A stretch of DNA of 64,000 nt from Lonicera japonica (Eukaryota; Streptophyta; Magnoliopsida; Dipsacales; Caprifoliaceae): assembly GCA_021464415.1 (NCBI GenBank), contig JAKCWG010000850.1, positions 62,001 through 126,000 on the forward strand. The letters run 5' to 3'. Position numbers and translations under genes: made by a program. The stretch's first letter is position 1. Each line of letters begins with the position of its first letter. The notes beneath the pieces were generated by a model. It was not told the origin of the DNA and searched no databases. It saw nothing but the letters and a program-made list of their open reading frames with translations. Below, piece by piece: positions 1 through 10,015 of the stretch.

Positions 1-338
1 TTCCATTTATTGAAGTAAAGTTTTAGAAGAGAATTGGAGCCTCTAGGAAGGCATTGTATTATATATACATTATTGAATTGGAGGTTGTACTTGTGTTCTT
101 TGATATGTGGAGTGTTTATTATAAATGGTTTTATTTTCATATCTTTACAGGTTTTGGTTTATCATACGAATAAAATTCACATGTCGAAATTCTCCAGAAT
201 ATATGGCTTTATGAATAATTATCTTTTGAGATAAGTTATAATTTGCACCTTAACATTCATCGTCGCGTACGATACCGTGATAAACCGGGTCCCAGAGGTG
301 AAATCCTCTCAACAAAAAGTGAATACTATAACCCTCAC
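1..338 (+). repeat. 3'-end fragment of a plus-strand gypsy LTR
   Basis: This stretch resembles the last 300 bp of the solo LTR that ends at 59657. Both share a run with CGTCGC(G/A)TAC, then ACCGTGAT(T/A)AA, then a GAGGT block, and both finish near CCTCACA. The LTR end is therefore placed at about 338, where the sequence reads ACCCTCACA. The beginning of this LTR lies outside the window. No coding potential is seen. The exact end and the family name are uncertain. Confidence 0.5.
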
Positions 339-2167
339 AAAAGTATCCTAAAAGATAAATATAAAGTGTCACTACAATATATATATGTAAAACCCCATAT
401 CTTTATTTCTCGGAATCGCAATACAAGTCGCATGTAAGTCAAAGCGTGGACTTCGGATAGCCATATGTTGCTCCGAGGGGATCGAAATGGCTTGAAGGCT
501 TCTAATGAGTTACATTAATATATTTAAGTATGTTAGAATAGCCATAAGTCATTTTGGGTGGTTCGAGTCGAAATCGGGATGTAGATTACAAGTTTTCAAT
601 TTAACCGACTTCATAATTTTTGGTTAACTTGGAGGAAGTATAACTCCTTCGTTCCTTGTCAGTTTGAGTTTCCGTTCTAGATTTTGAGCAAGTAGGAGCC
701 TAGGACTCTAGATTTTTAAGAAATCTACAATTTTCATGTTTTGGCCGAAGGCAAATTCAGGCCCCTACTAAGTCGAAGCTAAGCGCGAAATAGGCGAATC
801 GCTAACAGATGTTCATTCGGAAACATTAAAGCGTTGACTTCGATGAATTTTTGTGAATAATCCATTGGGAATTTGGAAAATCTTCCTTCTAAGAAGTTGT
901 AGATCTTCGAATAAGCTTCTCATGGACATAAAGATCATCTCAATCGGACTTCCGAGCGAGAAGTTATGGGCGTTCAAAATTCAGCGCTGCAAGCTCCACC
1001 CGCGTGAACAGTACTCAAAAATTTTAAGCACAGTGTATATATACATAGCTTCTCCATTCCTTCCTCATTTCTTCACAAACTCACAAGAGCTTATAGAGAG
1101 AGAGATTTGAGATCACTACACTAGCTCTTCCTTCTTCGCAATCACCGAGCACTATTCATCGTCATCTTCATCATCTTCACCTCCTTCCATGGATAGAAAA
1201 TGGGGATAGCTTGCGATTCGCTCGACCTAGCTCATCTCAGCAGTGATTCTTCAAGGGATTAACCCTCAATAGGTGGGAACACTAGTATACAAACTTCTTT
1301 TTAAGAGATTACGCATAAATTACTTTGAATCAAACTAAACTTGGGGTTTTGCACTCAATTTCGAAATTTTCATGTTCATGGGGGTTCAGGCTGTTTTGTT
1401 CAGATTATTTGGTGGATTTGCATCACTTATAACTTGATTATGACTTTTATACCTAAAACCCCAATTATACATGAGTTTTAAGCATGGTTTACATACGATC
1501 CTTATATACGGATACGATAGCGAACAACCACTTTGATATACATATATATGAGGTTATATATAGCATTAAAAGTATGATTTGGGTATAATTACTTGTGTTT
1601 GTGATGCTATTGTTGTACTTTGGTTATTATTTTCTTTTTTTATGAGTTTTGCTAACTACTCGCTAGTCTGTAACTACACTGGGCAAATTTATAAGATTAT
1701 TTTGAGTAAATTAAGTACAAAAACCATATGGGAAAGTTTATATTAAACTTAAAACTTATCAATTATATATTATACTTGGCTTGGCTTGGAGCTTACGTGA
1801 TAGAAATCTATGAAACTTCCCATATGGATGATATTCTTAAATAAGCCACTAGTTGCAGACTTTGCAACGTGAGTTTAAGTACAACAACAATACTACCGTT
1901 TGATCTACGACATATGTATTATATGTGTGTATACACTAGCTATATATGTATACATATAGGACATACCCTTATATGTTGCAACATATATGTTTTCATGATT
2001 TATGCAAGTTTATTATTTAGATATGAATAAGATTTCTTATGTGTTGTTTGAGCTTTCCTATATATATATTTACATGGATTTGGGCACCATAAAATACCAT
2101 TTGGTTATTACCGTAGCCTATAGCCTTGGTGACTACGTTAGTTATGAGTTGTCCTTGGAAGACATAA
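339..2167 (+). repeat. Decayed plus-strand gypsy LTR, left part
   Basis: From about 540 onward the order of landmarks matches the other gypsy LTRs of the window: a GGTGGTTCGAGTCGAAATCG block, a GAAGTTGTAGATCTT block, a CATGGACATAAAGATCATCT block, a TTCCGAGCGAGAAGTTATGG block, a GAGAGAGAGA run near 1100 and a GGTGGGAACACTAGTAT junction near 1270. The same order occurs reversed in 59765-62735. The true 5' end (normally TGTAACACCCC) is not recognisable, so 339-540 is unassigned. The LTR is interrupted at 2167 by a minus-strand LTR and resumes near 5120. Confidence 0.45.
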
Positions 2168-2757
2168 TGTGACGCCCCAAATCCCGTTAAGAGGATTTAC
2201 CCTCCGGGACCTGGTTAATTACGGAGCCGTACTCGATGGCGACCCAAAATAAGAAGAACATAGAACAATAAGCAGCGATTATATCCATGAAACTAAAATT
2301 CACACCATAACCATATCATATAAAGTATATGTGACAAGCCTCTAACGAGGTCCCAAAACATAAGTCCACAATCCTTAATTTATATATCAGTCATAGAGGA
2401 AATATACATATTACATATCACATCGCTAGCGTAAACAAAACTTTAAGATCAATGGTCCTTCCATTCGAAGGACTTTCAGTTAACTATGAAGTAGGAAATG
2501 AGGCAGTCTAAGAAACGTCATCCTTCCTCTTCCCCTTTCCCGATGAACCTGTAGAAGTACCTATATAGAAAATAGTAGGAGTGAGTCAAACTGACTCAGT
2601 GGGAATCATATAATAAATTAAACTTGGAAAAAGTATTAAGACCTTCTTTACCCGTTATATATATACACATATAAGTAGCTTCTGCCAATAATCCTGTAAT
2701 ACAATTAATACGGGCTTCAACCCATAATTATTGCATCACAAATCTCAACAATAACCG

Positions 2758-2925
2758 CGTCTATCCAAGCGTACAACCAGGTCTTCATTTCGTGGCCTTT
2801 CAACCACGCGGCAGCAAGGCCTCCCGTTATTTTTTTGTGCACGGTTTCAGGTCTTGTACCCAGGGGCTCTCTGTTCCAACTTAAAGTCTTAATTGTTAGA
2901 GACGAAACTTGGGACCAATCATGGA
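2758..2925 (-). repeat. GC-rich conserved LTR block, copy 1
   Basis: Block with a TCCAAGCGTACAACCAGGTC start, a central AACCACGCGGCAGCA and a GAGACGAAACTTGGGACC end. It is far more GC-rich than its AT-rich LTR. Near-identical blocks lie at 3236-3395 and 60728-60890 and a diverged one at 16880-17030. Function unknown. Confidence 0.7.
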
Positions 2926-3235
2926 CTAGCGCTAGTAATAGTTCTCTAAGCAAACCAATTGGCTTCCATCCAAGAAAGCAATTACAACAAGCATTCATAA
3001 TTCTCCATTTGGTATGAAACTCAACACTTCAAGTAATAAGAGAAATTATCGTATATCTTTTTGTAAAATAACATGGAATCCCTCACATATGTATATATAG
3101 ATAGTAGCTAAGAATGAAACCTTTTCTTTGAAAACCCGCGTATAATGCATACTCGATATCAAATGGAATCCTGTGGCACAATTAACGTATTTCATCTTAT
3201 AAATCTCGACCCATAGTCTGGTCATTCTCACCACT

Positions 3236-3395
3236 ATCCAAGCGTACAACCATGTCTGCATTTCGTGGCCTTTCAACCACGCGGCAGCAGGGCCTCCCGT
3301 TATTTTCCGTTCACGGTTTCGGGTCTTGCACCCAGGGCCTCTCTGTCCCAACTTGAAGTCTCAATCGTTAGAGACGAACCTGGGACCTAATATGG
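3236..3395 (-). repeat. GC-rich conserved LTR block, copy 2
   Basis: Second copy of the block within the same solo LTR, about 480 bp from the first, again with AACCACGCGGCAGCAGGGCC at its centre. The intervening sequence is not obviously duplicated at high identity, so the duplication is old or only the block is conserved. Confidence 0.7.
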
Positions 3396-4478
3396 ACTAG
3401 TGCTAGCTTATGATATCAATAACATATCAACCTGCTTATTTAGATAGTAATTGTGCCATAAAACATGATTCCCATTAATCACATAGAACATGTATAATGC
3501 AACCGATATAAAATATCTCATATTCACGATTTATAACATCATAACAACTTATAGGCAAAGGTTTTAACACAAAGAATCCGCCACTTGAACCCTTAAGGAT
3601 AAGTATTAAATTTTATAATAGGAATTTTTTACAAATGATAGGGTTCATAGTGGGTTTTCATGTGAACCAAGAGAATAGACATAATTGCTTATGAAAACAT
3701 GTATCTTAATATATATGTAGGCCATTCGAATCATCAATTTCAACACCAAAGCGGGGCATCAACATATACTAAAAAAACCCTTTTATATTTCTATAACCAT
3801 ATATAACACCACATAAAACCAACGAAAGAAATCTCATATCAACTATTCTAAATAATTTAATAACTTATATACAATGATTTAGGAACATAAAATCACCACT
3901 TGAACCCATACAAGTAAACATTTAGCTTAGTAAAATAATTCATGAACCATCAAATGTGCTCCAAATGGGTTTTGTGCAAAATCAAGTGAATAGCTTCAAT
4001 TTCTTGTTGAAACACATATTTTTAACGATAAACAGGCTATCCGAATAACCAATTTGGGTGTAAGGGCGTAGTTTTATGTAACTCCCAAAACCCATGTAGA
4101 AAGTAGGTATATATGTGTATAAACATGTGGAGGAAAGGTAATCAAGTAATAATAAGTTGTAAAATAGAGTTTAATGTTAGAGTCGCACCTCAAGGAAGTT
4201 AGTTCGTCGTACTTGAAGGGCTGAGTCGAGCTAAGAACCGCTAAATCGCAAAATCCCCAATTTTATGCTTTATGCCCTAGCCATGGAGGAAAGAAGGATA
4301 AAGAAGATGAAGATGGAGGTTTGTTTATGGGTTGAAATATAGATGAAAACCTCTCCGAAGCTCCTTAGAAATGAGCTCTCAACTCTCTCTAACTCCCTCT
4401 TAAAGTTGTGGCTCGAAAATGGGGGAGGAGGGGTCTTAAAATGGCATAAAAATGGCCAAAACTGACTTATTGTTGCTC

Positions 4479-4515
4479 CACGATCGATCATGGTCTCCCC
4501 ATGATCGATCATGGA
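4479..4515. repeat. Paired GATCGATC palindromes in LTR
   Basis: Two adjacent palindromes sit between the GC-rich part of the LTR and the TTCTTGCTCGGAACTCCGAT landmark: CCACGATCGATCATGG (one mismatch) and CCATGATCGATCATGG (perfect, 16 bp). The other minus LTRs have different palindromes with the same core at the equivalent place. Confidence 0.7.
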
Positions 4516-5119
4516 GTCCACTGCCAGCACATGCATTTTGGATCTGGAGCACTTTTCGTATTTTGGTCATAACTTCTTGCTCGGAACTCCGATTGAGGTG
4601 ATCTTTAAGTCCACGAAAAGATAATTCAAAGCTCTACAACTTCCCAATAGGAAGTATCCTTAAATTATGGATGAATAAATCCCAGAAATTCGTAGAAGAC
4701 AGCGCTCTGCCAATGCGCTACCAAATGAACAGATTTTTGCACCTTGCGTACTTTGCACACTGTTTCGACCCACGAAAAGTGTGAATTAGCTTCCAGTCAA
4801 AACACGAAAGTTGTAGGTTGTATCAAATCCTAAACATGGGCGTAAATGGAGGATTAATCGGGCAAGTAACAAAGGAGTTACAATACCTCGAAGTTGGCAA
4901 AAAAAATAAAAAAATCGTGTATAGTGAAAACACGCGACTAACACCTCAGTTTCGATTTGGACCACTCGAATTATGAAACGATCGTTCCCACAAACTTGAT
5001 ATGCCTACTAAGATGTCCCAGAGGTGTTGGATCAGCTAAAAATGGTCCAAAAGCAAACGTTCATGCCTTAGCGGAGATTAAGCATTAACGGGCTTGGGAA
5101 TGGAACACAGGGTATTACA

Positions 5120-6356
5120 TCATACACATATATTTTGGGATACAAATGTCATATGTATATACAATATTGTTATGAACTATTGATATACTTAACTTGGTAG
5201 AGTGATTGATGGTTTTTGTACCTTGAGATGATGGAAATGCACTATAAATTGCCTTGGAACTCAATGATTGTGTTGGCTATTTGTGATTTTTGTATATGTA
5301 TATATATGTATATTTTTGTTTATTGTATTGCTTTCATTGGCACAATTATCTCCATAGGTGAGTGTTCCAAGGTTGTAGCCTTGTTTATGAATCTGGGTTG
5401 GAGCCCACCATACATGCAGTTGGAGCCACAGCGGTTGTAGCTACTTATATAGATTATTAGGTTGGAGCCCGAAGTACCGGTACTAGACGAGGGTTGTAGC
5501 CCTCTTAATAAGATGAGGTTGTAGCCTCTTGTTAGTGGTAATACCGTTTTCAGTTGCCTTTGAGACGAGTTAAACTCCCAGTGTAGGATAATTGGTGCCT
5601 TAGATAGCCAACACATTGTATTTTCGTATTATATTGAAGTTTATTGATTTCACATTATGGGGTCAGACATTTAGTGACATGCCATTGCACTATTGAATAC
5701 TAGAGATATTAATATTGTTCTTTTCGTGCATTTGGGGACAAGATTGACATTTACATGCATTACACAAAGTATTTTCATTGCATTGGCAAATTAAGTAGTA
5801 GTTATACGCATATATATATATATATATATCCATACTTATTAAAGTACGGTTAGTTACCAGAGATGGATTTTCATACATAATGAATCTTCAGATAGAAATA
5901 CATCATATAAACCAAATTATTTTCATTATATTGCAGTGCATGGCACGCATGATTTTCTAACGCATTTTATTATATAAAAACCCTTATAGTTCCCATTGAA
6001 CCCATTTGGCTCACTCCCATTTTCCAAACCAGGTTTTGCAGGTGTTTCTAGGGGACGGTGCACTTATAGATTCTAGATAGCTCTGATAGCTGATGATCGA
6101 AGTCGTTCATAAACAACTAGACCTATGCTTTTAAATAAAAGCTATTATTGCCCTTTGTATTTTAAAATGTATTAATGTATAACATTTATGAATTTGGGAC
6201 CTCGTTGGAGGATTTGTTTGACATAAGAATTGATTGGTTTACTTTATTTATTAAAGACTTATTAAATGTGGAGTATGTATTTGAAATAGGTTTTTTATAT
6301 ACAACTTGACAGGTTTCAGTTTTGTTATATGAATAAACCCCATACGCCATGTTGTT
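5120..6356 (+). repeat. Decayed plus-strand gypsy LTR, right part
   Basis: Continues the LTR left off at 2167. The segment CCCTTATAGTTCCCATTGA, the TTTGGCTCACTCCCATTTTCC block near 6010 and the GGGACCTCGTTGGAGG block near 6195 have counterparts at 42110-42150 and 59377. An AT-dinucleotide run lies near 5811-5830. The terminal 250 bp seen in intact copies are missing after about 6356, so this LTR is truncated. No gene is seen. Confidence 0.5.
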
Positions 6357-6855
6357 CTGATACACAGCATGTTGTTCACTTCGACTGCTGCGTTAATCTT
6401 GAAGATGCTAGAATTTGGACTCGGGCCTAAAACAAAAGTTGTAGATAATCGAATTACCTTTCCAATGGAGCAACGGGGGTCCATTTGGATGTCAGATGAA
6501 AAAGTTATGCCCCAAAAACGAAATTACAATAGGGACATACAAGAGGGATATAATTAAATGTAAATGACTACAAAATAGTCCACAACACAGTTGTTAAGGT
6601 TCTAACTCGAACAAATGGATTTGGAACTCCGAATTCTCCAATTCTTGTAGTTAGTGGTCCAAACTTTGCTACGGTTACCCAAAGTGCCTTTCGAGCCTAC
6701 ATGCATGTGTAATAAGACTAACATGACTTGCATAAATTGTCCAAATCATCAAAAAGCACCCACGATAAAAAATAACCAATAAAAGCTAGAATTTGACTTT
6801 AATGCGATTAAGGAACGTATATGTTTAACATCAAATTAACCAACGGGGTATTACA
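6357..6855 (-). repeat. Fragment ending in a minus-strand LTR terminus
   Basis: The right edge reads ACGGGGTATTACA, the minus-strand form of an LTR start (TGTAATACCCC). The left part contains AAAGTTGTAGATAATCG and a following AATTACCTTTCCAATGG stretch, which are gypsy-LTR landmarks. It is too decayed to assign to one copy. Confidence 0.4.
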
Positions 6856-8110
6856 ACCTTTCACTTTCATAGTAAGAATGATCAACATTTATATAGGTTC
6901 CAAATGTTGTTTTTGTATAAATTGAGAAATCAATCGTAATTTCTTGTTAAAACCTGAGTTTTAATGTATATAAAGGCTATCCAAACCATCAATTCCATCA
7001 TTAAAGCAAAATACCTTCACATATTCAAAAGCACCTTATGTACATGTTAGGCTTTTTTGCAATCAAGTGGTAAAGTAATAATCAAGTAATAATACGTTGA
7101 AAAATAAGTTTTAGAACTAGATTCCCACCTCTATGAAGCCTAATCCTCGAGTTTGGAAGCTTGAATCGAGTTCAAAGTCCCCCAATCGCGATTTCCCTAA
7201 TTTTTCCTTTGAACCTTAGCCATTGTGATGAAGGAGGATAAAGATGATGATGAATAGAGTTTGTGAAAGGTTGATTTGGTGTTGATTTAATGGAGTTTTG
7301 AGTGGTTGAGAAGTGTAGATGAATGTTTCTTCATCTCTCTCTAGAAGCCTCTAGGCTTGTAGCTCAAAAATGGCTTGAGTTTTGGGGTTTTAGGTGTGAA
7401 AATCGAGTCAGAAGTAGTCAAAATGGATCTGAACTGATGAGTAAGATCGGTCTTAGTCCAGGTAAAAAATGCACAAGTCTGTTTTCTCAACAATTTATGA
7501 TGAGTAAGATCGATCTTACTCCGGGCAAAAGTGCACTGTTGGTATTTTGGTCATAACTTTTTGCTCGGAACTTCGATTGAGGTGATCTTTTTGTCCACGG
7601 AAAGCTAATTCAAAGCTCTACAAGTTACAAGAAGAAAGAATCTCCAAATTCATTATAGATAATCCCAAGAAATGTACCAAAGACAGCTCTACGTTATCAG
7701 TTAACGAAAGATCAACTTTCGATGATGGGTTTACTTTGCCCTCTGTTTTGACCAACGAGAAGTGAAAATTGGACCTCTATTAAAGCACAAAAGTAATAGA
7801 ATTCTATGAGACCTTGACATAGGAATAAATGGAAACCAAATCGGATAAATGACGAGAAAGTTATGATGCTCCAAAGTTTGCTAAAAACATGAAATCGCGT
7901 AATACCGACACTTATGATTTATAAGCCGTAATTGATTTGGACCACCCGAATCACTAAACAATCCCTCCCACGGGTGTGGGGAGGCTAATATGACTATTAG
8001 GAAATTCTAGAATGGTTATGAGGCTCCATATCACATGATTTCATTATCCCCGATGAAATGAGCAGATGAAAAAAGGTAATTGTGATGGATTGGAAATACG
8101 GGGTGTTACA
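6856..8110 (-). repeat. Truncated minus-strand gypsy LTR (copy A)
   Basis: Closely resembles 17263-18521: the same TTTCACTTTCATA start, the same GAAGCCTAATCCTCGAG stretch, two GATCGATC-type palindromes (7440-7525) and the same terminal ATACGGGGTGTTACA. Only the 5' half of the LTR (minus sense) is present; it stops abruptly at 6855. No coding capacity is seen. Confidence 0.6.
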
Positions 8111-8152
8111 ACCTCCACTCCTTAAACAATTTCCTCCTAGAAATTCAAATAA

Positions 8153-8473
8153 TGGAGTATGAGAAGACTAGGGTTTGAAAGCATTAGATTACCATTTGGT
8201 CAAATTTTTTAATTCTCGCTGGGCTGCGAAAATCGATTGTTTTTGCCACCAAAACGGCTTATGATTGTCCTGATTTTTAACGCAACAATAATGACTTTGC
8301 GTTCCAAACAACATATCCAAAAATCAGCTCGATCCAACGATGCTGTCAAAAGTTACAATTGATTTACGACTGGAGTACCAAAAACCTAAATATCTTCTAT
8401 CGTATTCCTTCCGCAATCAAATCTTGCACCGAGTGTGGGCTACGGTATCACCAAGATTTTCTTCTCTCTCAAT
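8153..8473 (-). repeat. Copia-like LTR, minus strand, distal part (split by Tat element 1)
   Basis: This segment, joined to 15748-16784, is an inverted, diverged copy of 18549-19898. Shared landmarks are GACTAGGGTTTGAAAGCAT, the CTGGGCTGCG stretch, and the segment around CACCGAGTGTGGGCTACGGT. The split is explained by insertion of Tat element 1 with an AGAAC duplication. It is called LTR-like because the outer end reads TGTTACAGTGATATAC on the minus strand. No pol region is attached, so the family assignment is inference. Confidence 0.55.
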
Positions 8474-8650
8474 AGAACTGTGAACACCCCAATCCACGAC
8501 CCTCGTGTGAACCTAACAAGCATTCCGCATCAAGTCTTGAGTCACCATGCATACGAGAGACTGTTAGGAAGAACCCTGATTTTCGAGCGCGTTAGGAATC
8601 TACCGCAACCTTGTAGCCAACCGCACGCCCCCCAACCGCACGGTTGGCTC

Positions 8651-8795
8651 CCAACCGTACGGTTGGCACATACCGCTGCCGCGTGTCGCACGCCCAACCG
8701 TACGGCTACCTGCCAACCGTACGGTTGGCACCTCCTAGCCGCACCCCCCAGCCGAACACACCAACCGTACGGCTACCTGCCAACCGTACGGTTGG
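8651..8795. promoter_or_regulatory. Palindrome array in U3 of Tat element 1
   Basis: Three perfect copies of the 16-bp palindrome CCAACCGTACGGTTGG (8651, 8713, 8780), plus near copies ending GGCTACC and one with CGCACGG. The array lies 90-235 bp upstream of the TATA box. The same motif occurs beside the TATA boxes of two antisense genes in Tat element 2. It contains a CCGTAC core like that of plant SBP-box sites and CCAACC like MYB sites; binding is not shown. Confidence 0.75.
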
Positions 8796-8884
8796 CACAC
8801 ACCTGTCGCACGCCCTAGCCGCACCCCATGCGGCTACCCCTACGGTTGGCCTCTTTTGGAGCGTTTTTTGGCGGATTTTTCTCC

Positions 8885-8893
8885 TATAAATAG
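8885..8893 (+). promoter_or_regulatory. TATA box of the 5' LTR
   Basis: TATAAATAG in the context TCCTATAAATAGGACC. It is conserved at 14899, 23711 and 40377 in the other Tat LTRs and, weakened, at 63086. Transcription would be expected to start about 30 bp downstream. Confidence 0.8.
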
Positions 8894-9728
8894 GACCTTT
8901 GGGCTCTCATTTTGGAGGATAAACACTTAATAGTGTATCTAGTACGTATAAGCTCTGTCAAAATCATTACAAAGTCATTTTAGAGAATTTCTGAGAGAGA
9001 GTTTCTAGAGAGAGAAAGCTTTAGAGAGAGAAAGTTCTAGAGAGAGAAGGAAGCAAGCAAGGCGATCAAGACAAGGTTCCCATTTCTTCTTCAAGCGCAT
9101 TAGGTATGTCTTTCTACAACCCTCTTTAATTTTAACACTGCTTTTGAATTCATTTTTAATACAGAAAGTTAGATAACTTGCAAAGAAGTTCATTGCTTTC
9201 AAATAAATCCTTTCTAAGTTTTACAAGAAATCTAAAATCCGTTTTGACACGTTTTCAAAACAAACAAAAATACAAAAACAGTTTCCAAAAGAAAGGAACT
9301 ACGAGACTCTGATTTCATTCTATGAATGAATACGTAGGCGCTCGCAAAAGCTCGAGTCTGATTTCAAAATATTGTTTTAAACTAAATTTATCCGAAAGGA
9401 CTATTCTGAAAACCATTTGAACTACTTGCAAGATATCTAAGATAGGAATTAGATACATGATCCATTAAGAGACCGAAAGGGCGAATTTGGTGCCTAACAC
9501 CTTCCCAATTCGTAACGTAGTTCCCGAACCCTAGCAAAGTCAATTTTCAAAATAAATCTCTGGTTTCAAGCGTATAAAGGATAGTTCATTATCGAATTAT
9601 CCTTTGTGCAATCTTTTGTTTGTTTTCTCGTAAAACAAACTGGCGACTCTACAAAACATGTTTTCAAATAAAACCGAGAACGAGGACCCGTTTCTCCTAC
9701 GGGTCGCGCGGGGGTCCGATTCTCACAG

Positions 9729-9746
9729 TGGCGACTCTGCTGGGGA
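9729..9746 (+). promoter_or_regulatory. Primer binding site (tRNA-Arg type)
   Basis: TGGCGACTCTGCTGGGGA begins two bases after the LTR. From memory it is complementary to a plant tRNA-Arg 3' end at about 16 of 18 positions. A tRNA-Arg primer is typical of the Tat/Ogre lineage. The same site occurs at 24594. Confidence 0.8.
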
Positions 9747-10015
9747 ATTTAAGTATGATATATAAGCAGCTGAAGGATGTAGGGATGATCTATCCACTAA
9801 ACCCGCGACCAATGCCAAATCCGGTCCCCACTAATTGGAACCTCAATGAATCATGCGAATACCACCAGAATGTGGGACACACAGCAGATGATTGCATAGC
9901 TCTTCGGAATACTATTCAAGACCTTATTGAAGCAGGAAGGATACCAGACCCATCTCTTTTAAATCATCAGGGATTGAACATTGGTAATCAGAGATTAAAG
10001 ATTTGTAATCAATGA
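9746..10015 (+). pseudogene. Residual gag zinc-finger region
   Basis: The frame right after the primer site encodes a segment aligned with the C-terminal part of gag in Tat element 2: a YKQLKDVG...YP.NPRP stretch followed by CEYHQNVGHTADDC and LRNTIQDLIEAGRIPD. This is the CxYHx5HxxxxC nucleocapsid-like finger of Tat gag. The whole N-terminal and matrix/capsid part, protease and pol are absent. The frame ends shortly after, and by 10056 the sequence already matches the post-pol region of element 2 (32614). It could be a deletion relic or a short retained RNA-binding peptide; no start codon sits in a good context. Confidence 0.75.

Larger units (their letters stand above)
2168..5119 (-). mobile_element. 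Minus-strand solo gypsy LTR, about 2.95 kb
   Basis: On the plus strand the unit opens with TGTGACGCCCC and closes with GGGTATTACA. Read on the minus strand this is a normal LTR, TGTAATACCC to GGGGCGTCACA. Length and internal order match the minus LTR at 59765-62735. It contains two copies of the GC-rich CCACGCGGCAGCA block and two GATCGATC palindromes. No internal region or second LTR adjoins it, hence solo LTR. The flanks (CATAA before, TCATA after) are not an exact target duplication, so the insertion or its edges have decayed. Confidence 0.65.
8479..9727 (+). repeat. 5' LTR of Tat element 1
   Basis: 1,249 bp, TGTGAACACC...TTCTCACA. U3 is GC-rich and packed with CCAACCGTACGGTTGG palindromes. 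A TATA box follows at 8885. Downstream lies a run of GAGAGAGAAAG units (8990-9060). Frames such as 8435-8818 only translate the palindromes into Pro-Asn-Arg-Thr repeats and are not genes. Confidence 0.93.

Noticed and set aside
2717..3351. Conserved minus-strand frames with GGPAAAWLKGHEM as a gene family
   Set aside because: Short, without a consistent start or stop among copies, and lost in the diverged copy at 16822-17136; kept only as a conserved block.
8435..8889. Overlapping frames rich in Pro-Asn-Arg-Thr-Val repeats (also at 14431-14903)
   Set aside because: They only translate the CCAACCGTACGGTTGG palindromes of the LTR, occur in several frames at once and span the LTR edge.
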